Both the position numbers and the translations under genes were made by a program. A DNA stretch of 34,774 nucleotides. Source: Acidobacteriota bacterium. Its GTDB lineage: Bacteria; Acidobacteriota; Blastocatellia; Pyrinomonadales; Pyrinomonadaceae. This document shows, piece by piece, positions 1-8,402 of the stretch (its first letter is position 1; every line of letters begins with the position of its first letter). The notes beneath the pieces are model-generated. The model did not search any database. It saw only the letters and a program-made list of their open reading frames with translations, and was not told where the DNA came from. The DNA lies in the NCBI GenBank assembly GCA_019247455.1, contig JAFAOW010000002.1:1-34774 (forward strand). The letters are read 5' to 3'.

Positions 1-348
1 GCCAAGGCAGGAAAGCAAAAAGACGATAGCAAGGTGAGCTCGATTTGTAAGCATTTCGAACAGCCGTCCGAAGCTGTAAAACGCATAGCTGTTGAAAAGA
101 ATGTGCAAAATGCCGCCGTGCAACGTTGTACCGGTCAGGATGCGCCAATATTCCCGGCTGTGAAGAAAGGCTGACTTATCAAACCCCGCCGTTTCGACCG
201 CGCGGTCGAGATTCGTGCCGATCTCGCATAGAAATACCGCCGAATAAAGTCCGATCAGAATGAACGAATAGATGGGTTGCGGAACTCGGGCCGGCGCAGG
301 CTGGGCGGCGTCGTGATCTGGGAGGTCTTCTTGATACTTTAGCGACAT
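1..348 (-). CDS. Rhomboid family intramembrane serine protease (N-terminal part, cut by the window edge)
   Basis: An open frame starts with ATG at 348 and runs off the left edge after 116 codons with no stop, so only the N-terminal part is seen. A polar N-terminus rich in Pro and Ala (about 25 residues) is followed by a membrane segment (IYSFILIGLYSAVFLC), an amphipathic stretch with RILTGTTLHG, and then HGGILHILFNSYAFYSFG. The last matches the rhomboid TM2 signature, in which a His and an Asn (H...H...N) help form the oxyanion hole. The catalytic Ser (GxSG) and His would lie beyond the edge, so activity cannot be judged. Rhomboids cleave substrates within the inner membrane. The start is 9 bases after the fabG stop on the same strand, so it is probably the last or a late gene of the murI-rph-fabG unit. 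The family call is firm; the substrate is unknown. Confidence 0.82.
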   Translation of the reverse strand, partial: MSLKYQEDLPDHDAAQPAPARVPQPIYSFILIGLYSAVFLCEIGTNLDRAVETAGFDKSAFLHSREYWRILTGTTLHGGILHILFNSYAFYSFGRLFEMLTNRAHLAIVFLLSCLG

Positions 349-357
349 TCGCCCCTA

Positions 358-1113
358 TTACATCGCCAAACCGCCGTCAGCCTGAATGACTTGGCCTGTT
401 ATGTAGGCTGCCGACGGCGACAAGAGGAAGCAGGCGATCTTCGCGACTTCGTCAACATTACCTAGCCGGCCGAGGGGGATCATGGAGAGGATCTTTTCGC
501 GGTATTCATCGTTCATCTCGGCGGCCATATCAGTTTCGACAAGGCCGAGAGCAAGGGCGTTGACGGTGATCTTTTTGGAAGCGATCTCTTTGGCGAGCGA
601 CTTCGTCAGGCCGATCATTCCGGCTTTGGACGCGGAGTAATTTGATTGCCCGAGCATGCCGACGACACCCGAGATAGACGTGATATTGAGTATCGAGCCG
701 CCATTCTCATTGCGCATCATCGGGCGAAGGACGTGTTTTGAAAAATTCCACGCACCTTTGAGATTGGTGTCGATCACCGCGTTCCAATCTTCCTCCTTCA
801 TTCGAAGGATGAGCTGATCACGGGTGATGCCGGCGTTGTTGATAAGAAAGTCGACCGTGCCAAATGCTTCCTTGATCTGCGAGACGAACTGGCCTGCTGC
901 CTCCGTGTCGGCGACGTCGCACTGAGCTGCAAGCGCCTTAATGCCAAGGCCCTCGACCTCAGCCGTCAGCTTGTCAGCTTCCTCGGCGCTCTTTGAATAG
1001 TTGAATGCAACATTTGCACCGTTACGCGCGAGCTCGAGCACAATAGCTTTGCCGATGCCTCGCGTGCCGCCGGTGACAATGGCAGACTTACCTTCGAATT
1101 GTTTTTCAGTCAT
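358..1113 (-). CDS. fabG: 3-oxoacyl-[ACP] reductase FabG (SDR family)
   Basis: This 251-residue short-chain dehydrogenase has the usual FabG length. The nucleotide-binding motif TGGTRGIG is at residues 14-21, NNAG at 92-95, and the catalytic triad is S146, Y159 and K163 (NYSASK). FabG reduces 3-oxoacyl-ACP with NADPH in the fatty acid elongation cycle in the cytoplasm. The C-terminal part (GLVETDM, then YITGQVIQADGG) is typical of FabG rather than of a sugar dehydrogenase. The ATG lies 2 bases after the rph stop, so translation is probably coupled within a murI-rph-fabG-rhomboid unit. No other fatty acid synthesis genes (fabD, acpP, fabF) are nearby, so a stand-alone SDR with another substrate cannot be excluded, but sequence features favour FabG. 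Confidence 0.88.
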   Translation of the reverse strand: MTEKQFEGKSAIVTGGTRGIGKAIVLELARNGANVAFNYSKSAEEADKLTAEVEGLGIKALAAQCDVADTEAAGQFVSQIKEAFGTVDFLINNAGITRDQLILRMKEEDWNAVIDTNLKGAWNFSKHVLRPMMRNENGGSILNITSISGVVGMLGQSNYSASKAGMIGLTKSLAKEIASKKITVNALALGLVETDMAAEMNDEYREKILSMIPLGRLGNVDEVAKIACFLLSPSAAYITGQVIQADGGLAM

Positions 1114-1115
1114 AG

Positions 1116-1835
1116 CTATGCGTTGAGTGCGTATCGCTGGATCGTAAAAAGCTGCTTAATTCCCTTATCAGCGAGTACCAGCATCTCATCCATCTGCTGG
1201 CGAGAGAAAGGCTCACGTTCAGCTGTTCCCTGCATCTCGATGAATTTTCCCTCGCCGGTACAAACGATATTCATATCGACCTCGGCGTTGGAATCCTCCT
1301 GGTACGCCAGATCGAGGATCGGTGTGTTCTCAATGATGCCCACGCTCACCGCGGCGACCTCGCTCAAGATCGGCGAAGTCTTGATCGTCCCTTGCTTGAC
1401 GAGCTTTCGGCAAGCAAGAGCAAGCGCTACGTAAGCTCCGGTGATCGACGCGCAGCGGGTACCGCCGTCCGCCTGGATCACATCGCAGTCACAATAGATC
1501 TGCCGCTCGCCGAGAAGCTTGGTATCGATGACCGCACGCAGGCTGCGGCCGATCAGGCGCTGTATCTCGGCAGTACGGCCTGATGGCCGCTGAGTCTCCC
1601 GCTGCGTACGGGTGTTGGTCGCGCGGGGGAGCATCGCGTATTCGGCCGTTACCCACCCGAGACCCTTGTTTCTTAGGAACATCGGCACGCGATCCTCTAC
1701 TGATGCGGTACAGATCACCTTCGTCCCGCCCATTTCGATGAGCGCGGAGCCCTCGGCGTACGGTGAAATATTAGGAGTGATCTTGACGCTTCGAAGCTGA
1801 TCTGCGGCCCGCTCGTCGTGTCGTGTGTAGGTCAT
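1116..1835 (-). CDS. rph: Ribonuclease PH
   Basis: This 239-residue protein is close to the length of the E. coli enzyme. The start [11 protein letters not shown], then [20 protein letters not shown], the conserved block [32 protein letters not shown] and [19 protein letters not shown] are all hallmarks of RNase PH. The enzyme is a phosphorolytic 3'-5' exoribonuclease that trims tRNA 3' ends, using phosphate and releasing nucleoside diphosphates. It acts as a ring hexamer in the cytoplasm. It lies 24 bases after murI and 2 bases before fabG, in the same direction. No Shine-Dalgarno is obvious before the ATG at 1835; the start is fixed by homology of the N-terminus. In many bacteria rph adjoins an ITPase gene (rdgB); here that gene is absent from the window. 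Confidence 0.95.
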   Translation of the reverse strand: MTYTRHDERAADQLRSVKITPNISPYAEGSALIEMGGTKVICTASVEDRVPMFLRNKGLGWVTAEYAMLPRATNTRTQRETQRPSGRTAEIQRLIGRSLRAVIDTKLLGERQIYCDCDVIQADGGTRCASITGAYVALALACRKLVKQGTIKTSPILSEVAAVSVGIIENTPILDLAYQEDSNAEVDMNIVCTGEGKFIEMQGTAEREPFSRQQMDEMLVLADKGIKQLFTIQRYALNA

Positions 1836-1859
1836 AGAAAAAAGTGTGGAAGGGCCCCC

Positions 1860-2729
1860 CTACCGGTCGGGTTTCTGCCTTAGCTCATCGCCGCCGTAAA
1901 CCTCTATCGCCTCCAGCCGTTTCGGCGGAATGCCGAGGAACCGTTCCGCCACTCGCGAAAACCTCTCAGCAGCGTCCGTGACATAAAAATGGTCCATGTC
2001 GTCGCAAAGCCGCCGCGACGCGGTCACCGGCTCAAGATTCGCAAGCCCCTTATCAAACAAAAGGTCGGCGACCTCGTCGGCAGTCGCTTCGCCGGAATCT
2101 ACGAGTTTAACATCCGGTCCGATGGTCTGCTGAATGACGTCCTTCAGGATAGGGTAGTGGGTACAGCCAAGGACGAGAGCGTCGGGCCGAAATTCCTTAA
2201 GATCGGCGAGATATTTTGCCGCGATCGAGAATGTCTCAGGCTCGCGCGTCCAATTCTCTTCCGCAAGAGGGACAAAGAGGGGACAGCCCTTCTGCATGAC
2301 CTCCGCTGTTTCAGAGGCGCGGCGGATCGCTTCAAAATAGGCGTTTGAGATCACCGTCGCCTCAGTGGCGATAACACCTATCCGCGGTTTTTCTTTATTC
2401 TTGGTGATCTCGACCGCCTTTCGCCCGCCGGGGCCGATCACGCCGGCGACGTCGAGTCCTATCTTTTCCCGAATCGTTGGCAGCGCGAGTGCCGATGCCG
2501 TGTTGCATGCAACTACCAGCATCTTGATACCGCGAGAGGCAAGAAACTCGGAGTTCTCAAGTGCGTAACGCTCGACAGTCGCCATCGACTTGGTGCCGTA
2601 GGGCACGCGCGCCGTGTCGCCGAGATAGATAAATCGTTCGTTCGGCAAACGCTCGTGCAGCGCGCGATAGACCGTCAGGCCGCCCACTCCCGAGTCAAAT
2701 ATGCCGATGGGTCGCTTGTTGTCGGCCAT
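1860..2729 (-). CDS. murI: Glutamate racemase
   Basis: MurI makes D-glutamate from L-glutamate for the peptidoglycan stem peptide. With the ATG at 2729 it has 289 residues. The N-terminal IFDSGVGGLTV carries the catalytic Asp (D12). The two catalytic cysteines are C75 in VVACNTASA and C189 in LGCTHYPIL, and TxEATVISNAY is also conserved. An in-frame TTG at 2738 would add three residues (MLF); I prefer the ATG because MADNKRPIGIFDSG is a typical start for the family and neither start has a clear Shine-Dalgarno. It is the first gene of the minus-strand unit and is divergent from the permease, so its promoter must lie in 2730-2805. A TATAGT that could be a -10 box is visible there on the minus strand, without a clear -35. 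Confidence 0.94.
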   Translation of the reverse strand: MADNKRPIGIFDSGVGGLTVYRALHERLPNERFIYLGDTARVPYGTKSMATVERYALENSEFLASRGIKMLVVACNTASALALPTIREKIGLDVAGVIGPGGRKAVEITKNKEKPRIGVIATEATVISNAYFEAIRRASETAEVMQKGCPLFVPLAEENWTREPETFSIAAKYLADLKEFRPDALVLGCTHYPILKDVIQQTIGPDVKLVDSGEATADEVADLLFDKGLANLEPVTASRRLCDDMDHFYVTDAAERFSRVAERFLGIPPKRLEAIEVYGGDELRQKPDR

Positions 2730-2805
2730 AAACAGCAAGTGAAACTATAACCCAAAATATGGCTCGGGTCTTTTCCGCTTGGATCGGTTGTCGTTTTGCA
2801 CTAAG

Positions 2806-4269
2806 ATGACTCACCCAGCCGCGACAATGGAGATCAAGCCAACCGTAGAAGATGTGACGGGCTTCCGTGCCACGGAGCTGGAAGTCGAGGAACGCAGTGC
2901 AACGTTCAAGAAAGAGCTTGGGCTGACCGACCTCGTCCTGACGCAGATCCTCTTTATAGTGGGCCTGCCGTGGGTCGGCGTAGCCGCGAAACAGGGCCCG
3001 TCGCACGTCGTTCTTTGGCTGCTCGCAATTCTACTCTTCTATCTTCCGACCGCGGGGGTGGTCATTTACCTAAACAAACAGATGCCGCTTGAAGGGGGGA
3101 TCTACCAATGGGCAAAGCTCGGACTTAATGAGGCGATCGGCTTTCTGGTGGCCTGGAACCTTTGGCTCTTCGCGATACTCAACACGTCGGAGATCGGGAT
3201 CCAACTTACTCAATATCTCGAATACCTGGGAAGCGATAAGGCAAAGAGCCTGGCAGAGAATCCATGGTTCGTTGTCGGCACAAATGTCGTAGTAATAGGC
3301 TCGTTAATGTTAGTAACGGTTATTGGGCTGAGTGTCGGCAAGTGGGTGCACAAAGCAGGCGGGATCCTAATGATCGTGATCTTCGCGACGCTCATTCTGC
3401 TCCCGCTATTGCATCTAGCAAAAGGGACGATAACCGAATACCATCCGCTCACGCTCGAGATGCCGGCGATGACGCTGCTCACATTCAACCTGCTGGGCAA
3501 AATGGGCTTTGGCGCGATGGGCGGTTTCGAATATGTCGCGATACACGCGGGCGAGGCGAAAGATGCTGTCCGCAACATCGGCCGCTCGGTCATCGTGGCG
3601 GCGCCGATCATCGCTCTCATGTTCATTCTCGGCACGAGCTCGGTGCTAGCCCTTATCCCTGCCGATCAGATAGACCTTATCGCTCCGATCCCGCAGATCC
3701 TGAATGTCGGATTCGGACCTTTTGGCGCTGTGGCGAATATCATTTCGGCCGTGATCATCGCAATGGCGTCGATCAGGATCGCACAAGCGAGCGTAATGTT
3801 CGCGGGGAACACGCGTCTGCCGATGGTGGCGGGTTGGGACGACCTGCTGCCCGCCTGGTTCACAAAGCTCCATGAAAAGTATCGAACTCCCGTGAATTCG
3901 ATCATCTTCGTCGGGATCGCAACGTTGTTCATGGGCATTGTCGGGCTGATTGGCGTCGGCAAGCAGGAGGCATTTCAATTGCTTTGGAATGCTTCCGGAG
4001 TTTTTTATGCGCTGACTTACTTAGCGATGTTTGCGGTGCCGATCGTCGGGCTTCGTTTGGCCGGCCTTAAGACGCCTGTCTGGCTGAAACTCGCTGCCGC
4101 CAGCGGCTTCCTGATGACGCTATTGTACGTTGTTCTCTCGATAGTGCCGATCGTGAAGGTCGAAAGTCAGCTCTCGTTTGCGCTAAAGATCGGTGGATTG
4201 ATCGGCGCGACGAATCTAGTGGGCTTAGTGATCTATCTCCTTCGACGCAAAAGAGCTACGGAGTCTTGA
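2806..4269 (+). CDS. APC superfamily amino acid permease
   Basis: This 487-residue integral membrane protein has about 12 hydrophobic segments. A polar N-terminus of about 45 residues precedes TM1 (LVLTQILFIVGLPWVGVA), and PLEGGIYQWAKLGLNEAIGF resembles the conserved TM3 region of APC permeases, where an E/P-GG-Y pattern lies near the substrate site. FGAMGGFEYVAIHAGE is the TM6-type unwound region, and MFAGNTRLPMVAGWDDLLP is the loop typical of the family. It probably imports or exchanges amino acids or amines; the substrate cannot be told. Three in-frame starts exist: TTG 2779, ATG 2806 and ATG 2827. None has a clear ribosome site. I chose 2806 as the first ATG. Its 3' end overlaps the convergent gene at 4256 by 14 bases. 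Confidence 0.85.
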   Translation: MTHPAATMEIKPTVEDVTGFRATELEVEERSATFKKELGLTDLVLTQILFIVGLPWVGVAAKQGPSHVVLWLLAILLFYLPTAGVVIYLNKQMPLEGGIYQWAKLGLNEAIGFLVAWNLWLFAILNTSEIGIQLTQYLEYLGSDKAKSLAENPWFVVGTNVVVIGSLMLVTVIGLSVGKWVHKAGGILMIVIFATLILLPLLHLAKGTITEYHPLTLEMPAMTLLTFNLLGKMGFGAMGGFEYVAIHAGEAKDAVRNIGRSVIVAAPIIALMFILGTSSVLALIPADQIDLIAPIPQILNVGFGPFGAVANIISAVIIAMASIRIAQASVMFAGNTRLPMVAGWDDLLPAWFTKLHEKYRTPVNSIIFVGIATLFMGIVGLIGVGKQEAFQLLWNASGVFYALTYLAMFAVPIVGLRLAGLKTPVWLKLAAASGFLMTLLYVVLSIVPIVKVESQLSFALKIGGLIGATNLVGLVIYLLRRKRATES

Positions 4270-5677
4270 GCTGCTTGTCGTCGTGCAGGGGCATCCAGCG
4301 ATAATGCAAGACCTGATCTCGAACTTCCTTGGCCTGATCCGGAGACAGTTTTTCAGAACAGATGGTATCGCAGACCTTATATGGGCGGTTGCTCGAAAGG
4401 TCCCCACGATTCACGATCTGCCGGAGCTCGGGAAATCTCTGGCTGTTGGCAATATCCGATACTTTCCCGAAACCTGTGATGATCTTTAATGTTTGCTTGA
4501 GTTCGCTAGCCGGGATCGTCGCGTAGAATGCATCCAGGTCGGCTTTCGTTGCATTACCCAATGAATAACGTTGCATTAGCGCGGTGTACTTATCCCGGAG
4601 CCGGTCGTATTTCTGCGCATCTTTGATATAAGGAGCTACGATTTCAGCGTAGGCATATCCGACCTGGGTCATTGTTTGCTGATCACCAAAATCGGGCCCG
4701 GAAAAATTACGCAGGAACGCTAGTATTTCCTGCTGCTTGCTGTCTGCCCAATGTGAAGCACAGACGTTTTTCATCACCCCCCACATCACGTAATTGACAA
4801 CCTGCTGATCTTGGCAGGTTCCGAAAAACTCAACTGATTTTCCGCATGGGTACCGCGGAGTGCAGCAAGAGGAGTCCGTTAAGTCTTCCCAAAATGAAGG
4901 CCGGCCTTCCTTGTCGCCATCTTTGGGAAATGTACCGGAATGTTGAAACAACTCTATTATGTCCCATGCGTAGTTCGCCTTCATATTTCCTTTGTCGATC
5001 CCTACGAGCGGCACTTGGCCGATGATCGGAAACAGAAGGAACCCCTTTAGTGTTACCCCGTCACTGAATGAAACGCTCTGGTCACATGCCGCCGATTGTT
5101 CAGCTTCTGTGGCGCTCAGGAAGTCAGTGGCGATCCGCCGCAGGACATCCAGGGTCTGATCGGTCACATCAGGGCCGCAAATGCCGGGCGCGCGAAAGAA
5201 ACGCACCCTTTCGTTCTTATCCTTGGTCCCTAAATATTTCGCCGTCGATTTGATGAACGATACGTCGTAGCTCGTACGGTCGCCTTCGAGTTTTGACTGT
5301 TCCGAGGTGAAGGTTAGGCGAAACTTGGCGGGCACCAGTCCCGGGTGTTTGGGGTGCTCTGTTTCGAGAAGGACCGAATTCCAAACGGCCGCGGGTATGT
5401 CAGTGTCTCCACGCGGAATATATTCATAAAGCTCTACCTCGCCGCTCGGCAGGATCTTGCCCTCGACGTCGCGCACTGTACCGTTCTTTTTGGCGATCTT
5501 TCCTTTGAGAGCCGTTCCTTGCTGCGTCAGTTCCATCTTCCGGTCGCTGCCTTCGAGGCGCCATTTACCGCTGAGATCCGGTATGGGCGGCTGGGCATGG
5601 TCGGCGATGATGGACAGGGCAAGAAAGACATGTCCGATCAAAATGGTCCTAAGACGTTGTCTGACGGTGCCTTTCAA
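4256..5677 (-). CDS. Secreted protein of unknown function (TTG start), second gene of a two-gene cassette
   Basis: I do not recognise this 473-residue protein as a named family. Translation most likely starts at TTG 5677. This gives a basic N-terminus and hydrophobic stretch (TILIGHVFLALSIIA) followed by a probable signal peptidase site near DHAQ-PP. A GGAGGAG lies 10 bases upstream, and the preceding gene stops one base before the TTG. An open frame extends to 5782, but its extra 35 residues lie inside the upstream gene and would bury the signal peptide. The mature N-terminus (DLSGKWRLEGSDRKMELTQQG) looks like a small beta-rich domain with the G-x-W pattern seen in lipocalin-like modules. 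The middle is rich in cysteine (SSCCTPRYPCGKS, GTCQDQ), suggesting disulfides outside the cytoplasm. The C-terminal half is predicted helical. It could be a structural or adhesin-like secreted factor; no catalytic motif is visible. Confidence 0.7.
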   Translation of the reverse strand: MKGTVRQRLRTILIGHVFLALSIIADHAQPPIPDLSGKWRLEGSDRKMELTQQGTALKGKIAKKNGTVRDVEGKILPSGEVELYEYIPRGDTDIPAAVWNSVLLETEHPKHPGLVPAKFRLTFTSEQSKLEGDRTSYDVSFIKSTAKYLGTKDKNERVRFFRAPGICGPDVTDQTLDVLRRIATDFLSATEAEQSAACDQSVSFSDGVTLKGFLLFPIIGQVPLVGIDKGNMKANYAWDIIELFQHSGTFPKDGDKEGRPSFWEDLTDSSCCTPRYPCGKSVEFFGTCQDQQVVNYVMWGVMKNVCASHWADSKQQEILAFLRNFSGPDFGDQQTMTQVGYAYAEIVAPYIKDAQKYDRLRDKYTALMQRYSLGNATKADLDAFYATIPASELKQTLKIITGFGKVSDIANSQRFPELRQIVNRGDLSSNRPYKVCDTICSEKLSPDQAKEVRDQVLHYRWMPLHDDKQLKTP

Positions 5678-5678
5678 G

Positions 5679-6455
5679 CTATGTGATCTCCTCCGTGACG
5701 GCACCTTCGGTGATCGGGGTGAACAGGCGAATGCCCGCCCGCTCACCAATTCGTTCGGCCGCGAGCGCGAGCTCTGACACAATTACTTTGGCTTGGGCGT
5801 TGTACTGCGCCTGAATTTTGTCACGTTGCCGGCTCAGAGCATCGACCCTATCGGATGGATAAGGGTTCATATAAAACAGCCGGTGATATTCAACATCGTA
5901 ATCCTTCAAATATTTATCGAGCTGCTCATAAATGGCCTCTTCGTCGGCGCTTCGCTCTAAATGATATTCAAAGTACTCTGGAAATTCTGCTTCGACATCC
6001 CTCCAGCGGCGCATGCCGTCAGAAAGGTAATCGAGATCCTTTTTAGTTGCATATCCTTGGATCCGAATTGTTTTAAGGGATTCTTCCAGAGCGGTCCGGT
6101 GATATGTGTAGAATTTCTCCACGCTTTGTGACCACGTTAAGCCCATCCATTTCCCCCACGGGTCAGAGTATCCGGCGCTGAGCCCCCTGCTTTTGAACAC
6201 CGCCTTCATAGTGTCCGATCCCGCCTGATAGTAATATCGCGAACTCATTTGATCGATCCGGTAATCGATGTACCCGATCATCGGCTGCAGACAAAGCTCT
6301 GCCGCCTTGACCGTCGCTCGATCCGTTTTGGGATCAACAGTGCACGAAGGCGTCGTCTGCGCGGGAACACTCGCAAAAAGAAGCAGCAGGCAGAGAGCAG
6401 ACAGACCCGCATAAGATGTAACCACCGATCTCCGTAATTTCCGGACATCCATCAT
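5679..6455 (-). CDS. Secreted helical protein of unknown function, first gene of a two-gene cassette
   Basis: No family was recognised. Starting at ATG 6455 gives 258 residues. An open frame reaches back to 6566, but residues there do not look like coding sequence, and the signal peptide begins just after the double ATG (6455 and 6452). The N-terminus is basic (DVRKLRRSVV), followed by a hydrophobic core (LSALCLLLLFASVPAQ), so export with cleavage after the Ala near VPAQ is likely. The mature protein is rich in Tyr, Glu, Arg and Asp (for example YIDYRIDQMSSRYYYQAG, FPEYFEYHLE) and should be mostly alpha-helical. It contains only two cysteines in the mature region near the N-terminus. It stops one base before the TTG of the next gene, so the pair is surely co-transcribed and probably works together outside the cytoplasm. 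Confidence 0.65.
   Translation of the reverse strand: MMDVRKLRRSVVTSYAGLSALCLLLLFASVPAQTTPSCTVDPKTDRATVKAAELCLQPMIGYIDYRIDQMSSRYYYQAGSDTMKAVFKSRGLSAGYSDPWGKWMGLTWSQSVEKFYTYHRTALEESLKTIRIQGYATKKDLDYLSDGMRRWRDVEAEFPEYFEYHLERSADEEAIYEQLDKYLKDYDVEYHRLFYMNPYPSDRVDALSRQRDKIQAQYNAQAKVIVSELALAAERIGERAGIRLFTPITEGAVTEEIT
5688..5694 (-). promoter_or_regulatory. Ribosome binding site GGAGGAG deciding a TTG start
   Basis: On the minus strand GGAGGAG lies inside the last codons of the upstream gene, 10 bases before TTG 5677. It is the only strong Shine-Dalgarno in this junction. It supports TTG 5677 as the start of the 473-residue secreted protein rather than any longer frame. Confidence 0.6.
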
Positions 6456-6576
6456 CTGCTCGGTTCCGCCACTGTCGGCATGTGGCCCTATACAATTTAA
6501 TTCGTATTGGCCGCAGTATGAGCCAGCCCTTGAGAATTTGCAAGTAAGTTTCCGACGGGTTGTCAAAAGGCAATGC

Positions 6577-6635
6577 CCGATGAACTCAGGCCGTTAATTC
6601 GGTAGCTCTGCCGCGCCACAAACGGTCTTCATCGG
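6577..6635. repeat. Long inverted repeat at the 3' end of the GT39 gene
   Basis: CCGATGAA (6577-6584) pairs with TTCATCGG (6628-6635), and inside it CCGTT (6591-6595) pairs with AACGG (6621-6625). The outer arm reaches into the stop codon of the glycosyltransferase. No T-run follows, so it is not a classical intrinsic terminator; it may be a 3' stabilising structure or chance. Otherwise the gap 6456-6628 holds only the upstream region of the 258-residue secreted protein. Confidence 0.3.
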
Positions 6636-8290
6636 AGTGAGATGAGATATCTGCGATCTAGAACCGAATCCCGCGTCTGCGGGTTGAGGAAGGCTGAGGC
6701 AGGTCGGGTGATCGGATAATCGCTAAACTCCCGCACGGTGTCATAAGCCACCCCATTCGCATCAAGTTGGTCTTTGAAGTCCTCGTCCACGAAGAATAGG
6801 TAATTGTCGCCCTGATCGATCCGGTCCAGATCGGCGGTCGAGTTAACGCGCGTCATCGGCGTCGATAAATAGAATTCAAGCAAATGGTCGTTTACTGAGG
6901 CCGCTACTTTTCTGGATGCGACTTCCGCATTGATAAACTTCGCCGCCTCACGCCCCGATTCGAACGAAAGGAGGCGCGGGAAAAACACAAGGTTGCAATA
7001 GAGTGCAAAGAGGGTCATGACCCCCGCGCAAGTATACAAAAGGGTCATATCAAGCGCTTTCACCCTTCTATGCACAATGGCTAAACCAATGACCACTATG
7101 CCGGAAGTGAGCAGGACGGGAATAAGTATCCCTTGCCCGAACATGTACTCCATTCCTCCAACGCCGGCCGCTAGCACAAACAGAAAAAGGATCAGCGATG
7201 CGCGCATGACGAACACCCCAAGACTCTTCTCGCCGAGGCGTGTCATGACAAAAGCCGCACACATTATAGAGAGGGCCGGGAAGAGAATGTTCGTGTAGTA
7301 CGGCAGCTGAAAACGCGATGCTGAGAAGATTACGAACATTACAGAGAAACCGCCAAAGGTCAACATTTCCGGAACATACCGACGCCTGATCGAATTGCTG
7401 ATCCAACTCCCTGTCGCAACAAATCCGAGGATCGCCCACGGCGCGAAGGTCCAAAGCAGAGAGTGCAGAAAGAACAGTGGGCTGCCCGTACCCCTGAACG
7501 GCCCGGTGTTCAGAAATCGGCCGAACTGCGTTTCCCAAAAGAAGTAACGGATCCCCGATACATTTGTCTGACCGAAAACGACCTTCTCAGGATGCATGTC
7601 GAATTGGACGTATAGACAAACAAGCTCGGGCAGTGTGAACAGCGTTACCAGTAGCCCGGCCAATACCCATCTCCAGGAGAAAAGCATTGCGTGATCCTTC
7701 TTGTAGAGAAGATGCACCGCGATCGGCGCCGCAAAAACGATCAGTACGAAAGGGCCCTTCGTCATGATCGCCGCCGCGCAAAAAGCAGCACCAGCGACAA
7801 CGTGCCAAATGCTCCCTCCACTCGTTGACCGGTAGAAATGGTATACGCCCCCCATGATCAGGCCGATCAGCATCGCCTCCGCACGTATGTCGTTATTAGA
7901 AATGAAGAGATGAAGCGAAGTTACCAGTACGAGTACAGCGACAAGCGCAATATCCTCGTTGTACAGTTCCTTGGCGAGCCGATACGTGTACCAAAGCCCG
8001 ACGAGAAACAACAGCAGTGCCGGCAGCTTGTACGCGAAGGCAGAAATGCCGAAAACCTTCATCGACGCTGCTTCGAGCCAAAACGGAAAGTGAGGCTTAT
8101 CAAGCCAATCCGTGCCGTTCACATAGATATTCATCCAGTCACCGGTTGTCACGAAGGATTTCGCAATGACGGCGTAAAGAGCGGAATCGCCAGAGAAGAT
8201 CGGATCAAAAAGACCGGTCAAATGGACGGCAATGGCCGCAATTATCAGCGTCCAGATCAGTGGGCGGTCAATGGCGGCTGTTCGATCCAT
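6629..8290 (-). CDS. Glycosyltransferase family 39 protein (ArnT/PMT-like membrane sugar transferase)
   Basis: This 553-residue polytopic membrane protein has about 12-13 hydrophobic segments followed by a soluble C-terminal domain of about 115 residues. The first periplasmic loop carries an acidic residue in FSGDSALYAVIAKSF, and DKPHFPFWLEAASMKVFG matches the conserved (H/D)KPP-x-x-x-W-L region of ArnT-like GT39 enzymes. AAAIMTKGPF is also characteristic. These enzymes move a sugar from a polyprenyl-phosphate carrier to lipid A, a glycan or a protein on the outer face of the inner membrane. The donor and acceptor are not determinable; there is no arn or glycan gene cluster around it. ATG 8290 is preferred to the in-frame TTG 8308, which would add six residues. 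Neither start has a clear Shine-Dalgarno. Confidence 0.83.
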   Translation of the reverse strand: MDRTAAIDRPLIWTLIIAAIAVHLTGLFDPIFSGDSALYAVIAKSFVTTGDWMNIYVNGTDWLDKPHFPFWLEAASMKVFGISAFAYKLPALLLFLVGLWYTYRLAKELYNEDIALVAVLVLVTSLHLFISNNDIRAEAMLIGLIMGGVYHFYRSTSGGSIWHVVAGAAFCAAAIMTKGPFVLIVFAAPIAVHLLYKKDHAMLFSWRWVLAGLLVTLFTLPELVCLYVQFDMHPEKVVFGQTNVSGIRYFFWETQFGRFLNTGPFRGTGSPLFFLHSLLWTFAPWAILGFVATGSWISNSIRRRYVPEMLTFGGFSVMFVIFSASRFQLPYYTNILFPALSIMCAAFVMTRLGEKSLGVFVMRASLILFLFVLAAGVGGMEYMFGQGILIPVLLTSGIVVIGLAIVHRRVKALDMTLLYTCAGVMTLFALYCNLVFFPRLLSFESGREAAKFINAEVASRKVAASVNDHLLEFYLSTPMTRVNSTADLDRIDQGDNYLFFVDEDFKDQLDANGVAYDTVREFSDYPITRPASAFLNPQTRDSVLDRRYLISLR

Positions 8291-8321
8291 ATGAACGAGC
8301 AAATTCAATGGTAGCGAGCGA

Positions 8322-8352
8322 GCACGCTCGGCGCCAGACCTGGTGAGCGTGC
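8322..8352. repeat. Inverted repeat in the divergent gap between GT39 and the zinc-ribbon gene
   Basis: GCACGCTC (8322-8329) and GAGCGTGC (8345-8352) form a perfect 8-bp inverted repeat with 15 bases between the arms. It lies in the 112-base gap between two divergent genes. It could be an operator or a hairpin in the leader of the zinc-ribbon gene, but there is no direct support for either. Confidence 0.3.
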
Positions 8353-8402
8353 GAACTTACCTCCATTTGCCCACGTATTGGAAAAGGAGGAAACTGTACG
8401 AC

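Noticed and set aside
3264-3875. A 203-codon plus-strand frame inside the APC permease
   Set aside because: It lies in another frame of a clear 12-TM permease, is Arg- and His-rich, and has no start context.
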